Positions 46,685-54,850 of a stretch of 64,000 nt of DNA are shown here, piece by piece (position 1 is the stretch's first letter; the number at the start of each line of letters is the position of its first letter). The position numbers and the translations under genes are program-made. The stretch comes from PFJX01 sp964440155 (GTDB lineage Bacteria; Pseudomonadota; Gammaproteobacteria; Burkholderiales; Thiobacillaceae). Location: NCBI GenBank assembly GCA_964440155.1, contig CAYTRH010000001.1:1-64000 (forward strand), read 5' to 3'. A model generated the notes under the pieces. It was not told the origin of the DNA, ran no database searches, and saw only the letters and a program-made list of their open reading frames with translations.

Positions 46685-47365
46685 TCAACGTCCGGAGACC
46701 CCGCGCAGATTTTCCAGTATGGCCTCGGCCACCGCGTTGCCGGGCTGGCGGCACAGGATGTCCTCGATGACTTCCGGGATGTCCTTGTACAGCTTCAGCT
46801 CGTACAGCGCGCTGACCAGATACAGTTCGGGCGCAACGTCATCGTCCGCCGCCTGCGCGCGCAGCTCACGGTAAACCGACTCCGCCTCGCGCAACTGTTC
46901 GAGCAGGCCGCCAGAGCGGATCACCACCATGCCGGTGCGGGTACGCATGTCGGCCAGCACATCATCGGCCCGCGCCAAGCGCATCAGCGCCGCGCTGGGC
47001 ACCTGCTTCACTTCCGCCTGCGCCGTGCCGGAGACGCGCGTCGTGGCGCCCGCTCCCACTTGCAGAACGGTCGGGCCAGCCCAGGTTTCCTGGCGGCCTG
47101 AGTGGCCATACAGCAAGCGCACGCGCGCCGCGTCGCCGAGTTCCAGGCGGTCGCCGGCACGCAGTTTCATGAACGGCGTGACCGGCGTGCGCGGCTGCTG
47201 TCCGATGTTGACCCAGACGACGCCTTGAGCCAACGTGACCAGCGCCTCGTCGGCCATGGCCGGCAGCGCAAACAGTACCGCCCCTATCACGGCCCAACTG
47301 CCGCAGAACAGACGCCACCCACGAGCGGCCCGAACGAAGGTGGCGCGCGTCGTGTCACTGACCAT
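46685..47365 (-). CDS. Exported FecR-domain protein
   Basis: 226 aa. A signal peptide or N-terminal anchor (about 18-38, ending LPAMA) is followed by a FecR-like beta domain (about 40-120; KLRAGDRLELGDAARVRLLY, then TWAGPTVLQVGAGATTRVSG) and a helical C-terminal part resembling TPR repeats. Unlike iron-uptake FecR there is no ECF sigma factor or TonB receptor nearby. FecR domains in such clusters are thought to bind periplasmic ligands or cell-wall partners. Its start overlaps the cyclase gene by 11 bases. Confidence 0.8.
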   Translation of the reverse strand: MVSDTTRATFVRAARGWRLFCGSWAVIGAVLFALPAMADEALVTLAQGVVWVNIGQQPRTPVTPFMKLRAGDRLELGDAARVRLLYGHSGRQETWAGPTVLQVGAGATTRVSGTAQAEVKQVPSAALMRLARADDVLADMRTRTGMVVIRSGGLLEQLREAESVYRELRAQAADDDVAPELYLVSALYELKLYKDIPEVIEDILCRQPGNAVAEAILENLRGVSGR

Positions 47366-49265
47366 GATCCGTCTCCATCGTCACGTCGAGGATTTCGTAA
47401 ATGCTGACCGGCTGGCGATGTCCCTTGACGCTGACCACATCGCTGCGCCCCAGTCGCAGATGCTCGCGCCCAGCGGCACTGACGGTGGCCTCGCTGGCGA
47501 CGATGTCGGCGTGGAACACCTTGGTCATCCCTTCCAGGCGTGAGGCTATGTTTACAGTATCGCCGATCGCCGTGAATTCGCTACGTCGGCGCGAGCCGAT
47601 GCTGCCGACGATGGCGTCGCCGGTGTGGATGCCGATGCCGATCGCGAACTCGGGCAAATCCCGGTCGGGGAAGCGCCGCGTCATCCAGGTGCGAAACTCC
47701 AGCGCGATGGCGCGCATGCGCAGCGCGACCCGCAACGCGCGCAGCGCATGATCGCTGGTGGGCAGTGGCGTGCCGAACTCCACCATGATGGCGTCGCCGA
47801 TGTACTTGTCGATGCTGCCGCCTTCAGCCAATACCGGCTGACAGACGCGCTCGAAGTACTCGTTCAGTACTTCCACCACTTCGGCCGGCGCAAGCTGCTC
47901 GCTCAGCGTCGTGAAATTGCGGATGTCGGAGAACAGCACCGTGATGTGCGACAGGCTGCCGCCCAGCTCCGGCACCTGATCACCGCGCAGCAGCACTTTC
48001 ACCGCCGCATCCGACAGGTACCGGCCAAACAGGCCGGCCAGCCGGGCACGCTGACGCGCTTCACCGGTGAATAGCAGCACCACGCCGCCGACGAAGGCGG
48101 CCAACAGGGCGCCATGCCAGGCCGCCACGGAAACCAGGAAGCCTTGGATGAACAACGGGTAAGCCGACGCGATGACCAGCGAACCCGACAGCAGCGCGAT
48201 GGCGGTGCCGATCGGCAACGAGCCGGATACCAGCAGCGCCAGCGCGACCAGCGCGGCAAGCGTGGCGGACACGCCGATGCGCATCCAAGCGGGCGGTTCG
48301 TGCAAATGGCGCCCGGACAGCAGGGTTTCGAGGATGTTGGCTTGAAGTTCGGCGCCACCCATGAGCTGTCGGCCGTCACCGGCGAAGCCGGTGCTGTACG
48401 GCGTGAAATGGATGTCACCCATGCCGGGGAAATCGGCGCCGATGATCACCACCTTGCCGGCGAACGATCGCAGCAACGGATCGTCCGGGGCCGCACTGAG
48501 CAGGTGCGCCAGCGACAGCCTCGGCATCGCGCCTGGCGGTCCCCGGTAAGCGATGTGGCGTGCCTGTCCGTTGGCTGCCGGGCCCGCTGCCCCGTTCCGC
48601 TCGCGATGATGCTTGGCGAGCAACGCGGCGAAGCTCAGCTTCGGCAGGGCCAGCCCGGCATCATCCGTGTCGGTCTTGGCGGTCGGTGCGATCACGTAAC
48701 GTCGTACCACGCCGTCATGGTCGGCATGCAGCTCGGCCAGCCCGACGTAATTGGTCAAATCCAGATCCGGGACGGCCAGCAAATAATCGGGGTGCGGCAG
48801 CGCAAAACGATCGCCGCCACCCGAGTCGTCGCGGGCCAGCCCGGCCGCGAGCACCACGTCGCCGGCGGCGATGGCCTGGCGCAGACCCGCGTCATAAACC
48901 CGCGCGCGCCCGCCCAGCGGCCCTTCCACTTTGGCCAGCCAGGCATCCGGACTGATGGCGAGCAGAAAATCCAGACCGATGACGCTGGCGCCGAGCGCGC
49001 GCAGGCGTTCGATGGCGGTGGCGAAATGCGGGCCGAAGAAAGCCAGCGGCTCGTCGCCAAACCGCACCAACGTGGCCTGATCGACCACCACCAGCGCCAC
49101 GTGTGCGGGTGTGCCGCGCGTGCCGGCGAGACGATGCCAGGCATCGGAATACAGTGCATCGAGCGGTGCCAACAGGCTGGAGCGATAGGCCGCCTCGGCC
49201 AAAGCGACCGCCGTGACCACGACCAGCAGCAACCAACGCCATTGCCGTCGCGACAGGCTGGTCAT
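47355..49265 (-). CDS. CHASE2-domain class III adenylate cyclase
   Basis: 636 aa membrane receptor making cAMP. One N-terminal helix (about 10-25), a periplasmic CHASE2 sensor (about 30-310), three closely spaced membrane helices (about 320-400) and a cytoplasmic cyclase domain (about 435-620). Metal-binding Asp447 (FSDIRNF) and Asp491 (IDKYIGDAIM), adenine-contacting Lys487, Asn572 and Arg576 (GDTVNIASRLEG) are all present, so it should be active. Thr565 stands where many cyclases have Asp, the class IIIb pattern. It starts 8 bases after the CHAT gene and overlaps the FecR gene by 11. Confidence 0.92.
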   Translation of the reverse strand: MTSLSRRQWRWLLLVVVTAVALAEAAYRSSLLAPLDALYSDAWHRLAGTRGTPAHVALVVVDQATLVRFGDEPLAFFGPHFATAIERLRALGASVIGLDFLLAISPDAWLAKVEGPLGGRARVYDAGLRQAIAAGDVVLAAGLARDDSGGGDRFALPHPDYLLAVPDLDLTNYVGLAELHADHDGVVRRYVIAPTAKTDTDDAGLALPKLSFAALLAKHHRERNGAAGPAANGQARHIAYRGPPGAMPRLSLAHLLSAAPDDPLLRSFAGKVVIIGADFPGMGDIHFTPYSTGFAGDGRQLMGGAELQANILETLLSGRHLHEPPAWMRIGVSATLAALVALALLVSGSLPIGTAIALLSGSLVIASAYPLFIQGFLVSVAAWHGALLAAFVGGVVLLFTGEARQRARLAGLFGRYLSDAAVKVLLRGDQVPELGGSLSHITVLFSDIRNFTTLSEQLAPAEVVEVLNEYFERVCQPVLAEGGSIDKYIGDAIMVEFGTPLPTSDHALRALRVALRMRAIALEFRTWMTRRFPDRDLPEFAIGIGIHTGDAIVGSIGSRRRSEFTAIGDTVNIASRLEGMTKVFHADIVASEATVSAAGREHLRLGRSDVVSVKGHRQPVSIYEILDVTMETDHGQ

Positions 49266-49273
49266 GGGCCGGC

Positions 49274-51559
49274 TCAGCGTCCGGTGGACTGAAACGCGGC
49301 CCAGAAGTACGGCGCGTGGCCGGCACGCAGCATGGCCACCTGTGCGCCGCGCAGCGCCTCGGCCGGGTCGTGCGTGGCCAGGCCGGCGTAGAAGCGGCGC
49401 ATCAGCTCGGCGGTGGCCAGATCATCCACCGGCCACAGGCTGGCGACCACGTTGCGCGCGCCGGCGAACAGAAAACCGCGAATCAGACCGATCACGTCGT
49501 CGCCGCTCATGACCGTGCCCAATCCGGTCTCGCAGGCGCTGAGCGTGACCAGATCGGCATCCAACGCCAATCCGTACAGTTCGTCGACGCTGAGACGGCC
49601 GTCGTTTTCAGCGTCCGCCGCCAGCAACAGGCCCGAGCGTAAAGGCTGTTCGGCGGAAAAGTGGCCGTGCGTGGCGAAATGCAGCCAGGCATGGTATGCG
49701 GCGCGCGCGCGAAACGCCGTCTCACTGGCCTCGGCCCGGGTCAGCAGGGTGCTGCCCGGCATGGCGGCGAGAATGGCGCGCGCTTCCTGTTCGGCGTGGG
49801 GCAGGTCCAGACGCCGGCTGCCCAGGTCCGGATTGGCCAGCACCAGCGCGCCGGCGGCGGCTTTGTCCGGACGGCGCGGCGCGAGGAAGCGCAGCAGGCT
49901 GGCACTGGGCAGGATGGCGAAGGCGACACGCTCCACCAGATGACGCTGGCCGTCATGCAATGCGGCGAACGGCAGATAGTGCAGCGGGCCATGCGGAACC
50001 AGGTACAGCTTGCGCACGTCGGCGGCCTGTTCGACCGGGCCGAGCAGACGCCGGTGCAGTGCCTGTGCACGCGGCAGCACGTCCGCCGCCTGATCGGCGA
50101 TGGCCTGGCGCAAGCCACGGATGTCATCGGCCAGGTTCCCTGCTGCACTGCGCACCACCCGCAGGTCGCGGCCGGACACCAGAAACGCCAGCAGTTCCTC
50201 GCCATCGACATGGTAGGCCAGCAGCCGTTCGTCCGGCGCCAGCATCGCCTGTAGTTCGGCCAGCGACAGCGTGGACACGGCGACGAGCGAGGCGATCTCC
50301 GGATCGATCTCGCGCAGCCGCGCAATCGCCTGCGCGCCATCGCGCGGTTCCGACATGTCGGTCATCTGCCGGCGCCTGGCTTCCTCGGCGCTGCGCTGGG
50401 CCAGCAACAGGCGGGCGACCTCGTCCCCCCGCGCGCGTGGGCCCCAGTCCTGGCGGGCGGCGAGCAGGTCGACCAGCGCACGCGCGCGTGAACGCTCGAC
50501 GTACTCGAAGGCATCGCGCTCGCGGCCTAGCCGAAGCAGCGTGCGGATCAGACGCGCATACACCTGCTGCTTGTCGCCGACGAAACCGATCTTGTTGGCT
50601 TCCGTGGCGATGCTGGCGCGTTGCGCCTCCAGCACCTCGACCGCATGCGCGTAATGGCGCGCGGCCTCTGCGTCCTCGCCGCGCTGTTCGGCGATGCGGC
50701 CACGGTCGAAACTGGCCATCCAGTAGATCTCGCCGTTCTGGCGCGCGCGCGGATGGCCCAGCAAGCGGTCCAGGCGGGCGGCCGCGGCATCGACTTCGCC
50801 CATGCCCAGCAGGGCGCGGCTCAGCATGTAGGCGCGCGGCAGTTCCTGCCACAGCCAGTTGCTCTCGCCGCGCAACAGGGCGCCGCTGAACAGGTCGTCG
50901 AGGAAGGCATCGAGCTTGAACGTGCGGTCGCTGCTGACCGCGTCATAGGCCTGGCGGTACTCGCCCAGCGCCATGTACACCCTGCCCTGCGCCAGCGCGC
51001 GCGTGGTCTTGTAATCATCCTTGAACAAGGAGCGCCCGATGCGGCCGATGGGTTCCAGTTGCGTGCGTGCGGCGGCGTGGTCACCGCGGAACGCATGGGC
51101 GAGTGCCAGCACGGCGTGGCTGTCGATGGCGATCAGCGGTTCCAGACCGGAGCGCGCCATCCAGTCGAGCGCACGTTGCGCCTCGCGCGCCGCGAGGTCG
51201 TAACGTCCCAGATCGATCGCCGCCTCGGCCCGCATCAGCAGGATCGCCGGCATGGCGTCGTCCAGACCGAACAGCACGCTTTCGCGATCAGCCCGCGCGA
51301 AAGCGGTCTCGAAACGGTCCAGGCAGGCTTCCAGGCGGGCGTAATGCTTGGTCCGGGCATAGGCATGGCACAGCATGTGCACTTCGCTGGCCGACAGGCG
51401 CTCCGGTCGCGTCACCGCCTCGGCCTGCTGGATCACCTGTTCGTACTGGCCCGCGGCGATCAGGCGTAACCACTGGTTGGCCTGACGGCTGGCGTGCGCA
51501 TACGCACTGGCAAAGGCCAACAGCACCAACAGCGCGATCAAGGACGGGCGGCTCGACAT
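49274..51559 (-). CDS. Exported TPR-CHAT caspase-like protease
   Basis: 761 aa. A signal peptide (about 1-23, ALLVLLAFASAYAHA) is followed by a long series of TPR-type helical repeats (about 25-400) and a C-terminal CHAT domain (about 470-755). The caspase-type dyad is intact: His631 in HFATHGHFS and Cys676 in LSACETGLG. CHAT proteases belong to the separase/caspase clan and cut specific partners. Export is unusual for a domain best known from cytoplasmic systems. It is the first gene of the cluster with the cyclase, FecR protein and barrel. Confidence 0.9.
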   Translation of the reverse strand: MSSRPSLIALLVLLAFASAYAHASRQANQWLRLIAAGQYEQVIQQAEAVTRPERLSASEVHMLCHAYARTKHYARLEACLDRFETAFARADRESVLFGLDDAMPAILLMRAEAAIDLGRYDLAAREAQRALDWMARSGLEPLIAIDSHAVLALAHAFRGDHAAARTQLEPIGRIGRSLFKDDYKTTRALAQGRVYMALGEYRQAYDAVSSDRTFKLDAFLDDLFSGALLRGESNWLWQELPRAYMLSRALLGMGEVDAAAARLDRLLGHPRARQNGEIYWMASFDRGRIAEQRGEDAEAARHYAHAVEVLEAQRASIATEANKIGFVGDKQQVYARLIRTLLRLGRERDAFEYVERSRARALVDLLAARQDWGPRARGDEVARLLLAQRSAEEARRRQMTDMSEPRDGAQAIARLREIDPEIASLVAVSTLSLAELQAMLAPDERLLAYHVDGEELLAFLVSGRDLRVVRSAAGNLADDIRGLRQAIADQAADVLPRAQALHRRLLGPVEQAADVRKLYLVPHGPLHYLPFAALHDGQRHLVERVAFAILPSASLLRFLAPRRPDKAAAGALVLANPDLGSRRLDLPHAEQEARAILAAMPGSTLLTRAEASETAFRARAAYHAWLHFATHGHFSAEQPLRSGLLLAADAENDGRLSVDELYGLALDADLVTLSACETGLGTVMSGDDVIGLIRGFLFAGARNVVASLWPVDDLATAELMRRFYAGLATHDPAEALRGAQVAMLRAGHAPYFWAAFQSTGR

Positions 51560-51622
51560 GCCGGCAAGCTTACCTCAGCTTCCCGGTGGATCGCTTACGC
51601 CATCCTCCGGTGTCGACGTCGT

Positions 51623-53074
51623 TCAGAGCGTCTCGGCGTGCCAGCCCAAGGGCGACAGCCCGCGCGCCATCGCGCCCGCCTCCAGCGCGCGCAGGAAGTC
51701 GTGCGGTCCGACCGCATACAGATCGGTATGGGCCAGATCGCCATGGTCGGCGAGCAGTCGTTCCACCAGGCCGGCCGGGTCGTGCGCGCCATCGATCGGG
51801 TGGTAATGGAAGTTGTCCATCGCATCGGCCCAGGAACGGCACAGGTTGTCCAGGTAATGTCCGGTTTCGCCCGCCACCCAGTACAGGTGCATGGCATCGG
51901 CGATCTCCAGCGACATGGCATGCTGGATCAGGCTCTGGATCGGCGCGAAGCCGTGCTCCCAGGCGACGAACAGGGCCGGCCGGCGCGACTCGATGTTGTA
52001 CACGAAGCCGCCGAACGGCCCCTCGATGGTGACGGTGTCCTCTTTGGCCAGGCTGTCGAAGGCCTTGCGCGCGAACGGCCGGTTGTCGCGGCGGATGTGC
52101 AAGGTGATCTGGCGGTCCTCGCACGGGCAACTGGCGACGTGATACTCGCCGGCGATGCCGTCCGCACTCAGGCGCACGCGTTGTCCGGCCAAAAAGCGCA
52201 GGCGCTGGCTGCGTGGCGTGGTGAGATGCAGCGACAGGATGCGTTCGCCCAACCGGTCCACCGCCTTGACCCGCGCCGGAATGCGCTGCTGTGGGATGTC
52301 GGCGGCGCCGGCCACGGCAGCCTCGATCACCACGTCGGTTACCGCCGTGTAGGAACACAGCAGGAATTCGCCATTGGCCTTGTCCTGCTCACGGAAGGTG
52401 AAATCGTGCGGATGCACCTTGCGCAACTGGCCGGACACCAGACGCGCACGGCATTCGCCGCAGTTGCCGTTGCTGCAGCCGTAATTGAGCGGCAGGCCGA
52501 CGCGCAAAGCGGCTTCCAGCAGCGTGTCGTTGCCCTCCACCAGGAACTCGTGGCCGGACGGCTGAACCGTGACTTGTGCGGACATGATGCGCATCACACT
52601 TTCGTGGGCCAGCAGCGATTCCGCCCGCTCGGCTTCCTTGGGCGCCGCGTCGAGCTCGCGTCTGAGCCATAGTTTCACTCCGGCCACGGCCTCGTGCAGG
52701 GCCGGGCCGCCCCGGTCGGCCAGATCGTCCAGCTTGTCGTTGAGGAAGCGCAGCACCTCGTCGTAATGCAGCAGCAGCGTCTTGGCCGCGGCGAACTCGC
52801 GCCCCATCTCGAACAGCCGCTCGGCCAGCACCTCCTTGTCCGGCAGCGCGCGCTCGTAGATGCGCTTGCCGTACGCCTTCTCCTTGATCTCCTGTACCCG
52901 TTTGAACTCGCCGTCGTCCTCCCAGCTCACGTCGGGGAACACGCGCAGCAGCTCGTTCATGTCCACCATGCCATCGAAAGTGGCGAGTTCGCCATCGTGG
53001 ATCATGCGCTGGATGCTCGCGCGCGATTGTCCGACCAGGCGGGCGACACGGGACAGGGGAAGGTAATGCGCCAT
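51623..53074 (-). CDS. HTH / 2Fe-2S ferredoxin / flavin reductase fusion protein
   Basis: 483 aa. Residues 1-45 (LPLSRVARLVGQSRASIQRM, then IHDGELATFDGMVD) resemble an excisionase/MerR-like helix-turn-helix. A charged helical region follows (50-160). A plant-type ferredoxin domain (about 168-255) has the full C-x4-C-x2-C plus distal Cys (200, 205, 208, 240). A ferredoxin-reductase-like FAD/NAD domain (262-483) completes it. The expected Gly-rich NAD loop reads WEHGFAP, a departure from the usual GGTGLAP type. It may be a redox-sensing regulator or an odd reductase. It diverges from recJ; an ATG at 53083 is the alternative start. Confidence 0.8.
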   Translation of the reverse strand: MAHYLPLSRVARLVGQSRASIQRMIHDGELATFDGMVDMNELLRVFPDVSWEDDGEFKRVQEIKEKAYGKRIYERALPDKEVLAERLFEMGREFAAAKTLLLHYDEVLRFLNDKLDDLADRGGPALHEAVAGVKLWLRRELDAAPKEAERAESLLAHESVMRIMSAQVTVQPSGHEFLVEGNDTLLEAALRVGLPLNYGCSNGNCGECRARLVSGQLRKVHPHDFTFREQDKANGEFLLCSYTAVTDVVIEAAVAGAADIPQQRIPARVKAVDRLGERILSLHLTTPRSQRLRFLAGQRVRLSADGIAGEYHVASCPCEDRQITLHIRRDNRPFARKAFDSLAKEDTVTIEGPFGGFVYNIESRRPALFVAWEHGFAPIQSLIQHAMSLEIADAMHLYWVAGETGHYLDNLCRSWADAMDNFHYHPIDGAHDPAGLVERLLADHGDLAHTDLYAVGPHDFLRALEAGAMARGLSPLGWHAETL

Positions 53075-53133
53075 GGCACGCATGTTAGTCGCGCGCGTGG
53101 CGGTTACCAAACAGCGCCCTGTAATATTCGCAC

Positions 53134-54843
53134 ATGCTGAATCTCGTTCTCCGGCACGCGCCGCCAGCCGCCACGCGCGCACTGGCCGCTGCCGGTCATC
53201 CTCCGCTGCTCGCGCGCCTGCTGGCGGCACGCGGTGCCACGGTCGACGACCTGAAGACGCGGCTGGATGAACTGCTGCCATTCACCGCGCTGCTGCATGC
53301 CGATGCTGCGGCCGCGCGCTTGGCCGACGCGATCGCGCGCGGCAGTCGCCTGCTGGTGGTGGGCGACTACGATGCCGACGGCGCCACCGCCACCGCGGTC
53401 GCGGTGCAGGGACTGCGGGCATTCGGTGCCCACGTCGACTACCTGGTGCCCAATCGGTTCGAGTATGGCTACGGTCTGTCGCCGGAGATCGTCGCGCTGG
53501 CCGCAGATCGCCACCCCGACCTGTTGATCACGGTGGACAACGGCATTGCCGCGCACGCCGGCATCGAAGCCGCGCGGGCGCGCGGCATGGAGGTGTTGGT
53601 CACCGATCACCACCTGCCCGGTGACAGCCTGCCCGATGCGTTGATCGTCAACCCCAACCAGCCCGGCTGCCCCTTTCCCAGCAAGCATCTGGCCGGCGTG
53701 GGCGTGATGTTCTACGTGCTGATGGCGTTGCGCGCCGAACTGCGGCGTCGCGGACGTTTCGATGCGCTGTCCCAACCCAACCTGGCGCGTCTGCTCGATC
53801 TGGTCGCGCTCGGCACCGTCGCCGACGTGGTGCGCCTGGATGCCAACAACCGCTTATTGGTGGCGCAAGGCTTGGCACGCATGCGCAACGGGCATGCCCG
53901 GCCGGGCATCCAGGCGCTATTTACGGCTGCGGGCCGCCGTATCGAGCGCGCCAGCGCGGAAGACCTCGGCTTCGTCATCGGCCCACGCTTGAACGCCGCC
54001 GGCCGGCTGGCCGACATGAGCATCGGCATCGAATGCCTGCTGGCCGAGGCCATCGACGCGGCGCTGCCGCTGGCGCGCGAACTGGACCGGCTCAACCGGG
54101 AGCGGCGCGAGATCGAGAGCGACATGCAGGCGCAGGCGCTGACCCTGCTCGACGGTGTGACCGTGGCGGATGGCGCCAGCCTGACGCTGTTCGACCCGGC
54201 CTGGCACCAGGGCGTGATCGGCCTGCTCGCCTCGCGTCTGCGCGAGCGTCATCACCGGCCGGTGATCGTGTTCGCCGACGGTGGCGATGGCCTGCTCAAG
54301 GGATCGGGCCGCGCCATTCCCGGCCTGCACCTGCGCGATGCGCTGGACCGCGTGGACCGGCTCGCGCCCGGGCTGATCCTGCGATTCGGCGGGCATGCGG
54401 CGGCGGCCGGCCTGACCTTGCCGCGTGCGCGGCTGGATGAATTCGCCGCACTGTTCGAGGCGGTGGCGCGCGACAGTCTGTCGGCCGCCGATCTGACGCG
54501 CTCGATCGAGACCGACGGCCCGCTGGCGCCGGCGGAGTGCACCTTGCGCGACGCCGAGACGTTGCGCGACACGGTATGGGGACAGGGATTCCCGCCGCCG
54601 CTGTTCAGCGGCGAGTTCGTGGTCGAAAGCCAGCGTCTGGTCGGCGACCGGCATCTGAAGCTGCGCCTGGCCGGTGGCGGCCTGGCCGCGGATGCCATGC
54701 TGTTCTTCCATGACACACCGCTGCCCCAACGCATCGAGGCGGCCTATCGTCTGGAGGTGAACGAATGGAACGGTACGCGCACGCCGCAGTTCCAAGTGAC
54801 GCACTGGAGCGAGGCGCGTCCGCCTGCCGCCGCCGCAAGCTGA
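53134..54843 (+). CDS. recJ: Single-stranded-DNA-specific exonuclease RecJ
   Basis: 5'-3' ssDNA exonuclease in recombination and mismatch repair. 569 aa. DHH-family motifs: VVGDYDADGATATAVAVQ, LITVDNGIAAH and LVTDHHLPGDS supply the metal-binding Asp/His. The DHHA1 region contains GSGRAIPGLHLRDAL and RFGGHAAAAGLTL, and a C-terminal OB-like part follows. The start faces the HTH-ferredoxin gene across 59 bases; convergent to the HDOD gene. Confidence 0.96.
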   Translation: MLNLVLRHAPPAATRALAAAGHPPLLARLLAARGATVDDLKTRLDELLPFTALLHADAAAARLADAIARGSRLLVVGDYDADGATATAVAVQGLRAFGAHVDYLVPNRFEYGYGLSPEIVALAADRHPDLLITVDNGIAAHAGIEAARARGMEVLVTDHHLPGDSLPDALIVNPNQPGCPFPSKHLAGVGVMFYVLMALRAELRRRGRFDALSQPNLARLLDLVALGTVADVVRLDANNRLLVAQGLARMRNGHARPGIQALFTAAGRRIERASAEDLGFVIGPRLNAAGRLADMSIGIECLLAEAIDAALPLARELDRLNRERREIESDMQAQALTLLDGVTVADGASLTLFDPAWHQGVIGLLASRLRERHHRPVIVFADGGDGLLKGSGRAIPGLHLRDALDRVDRLAPGLILRFGGHAAAAGLTLPRARLDEFAALFEAVARDSLSAADLTRSIETDGPLAPAECTLRDAETLRDTVWGQGFPPPLFSGEFVVESQRLVGDRHLKLRLAGGGLAADAMLFFHDTPLPQRIEAAYRLEVNEWNGTRTPQFQVTHWSEARPPAAAAS

Positions 54844-54850
54844 GCGACGC

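Noticed and set aside
46685..47365. FecR gene as part of an iron-uptake FecI/FecR/TonB receptor system
   Set aside because: No ECF sigma factor and no TonB-dependent receptor with plug domain is nearby; the neighbours are a cyclase and a CHAT protease.
49274..51559. CHAT protease as part of a CRISPR type III-E or gasdermin defence system
   Set aside because: No cas gene, CRISPR repeat or gasdermin-like gene lies near, and the protein has a signal peptide.
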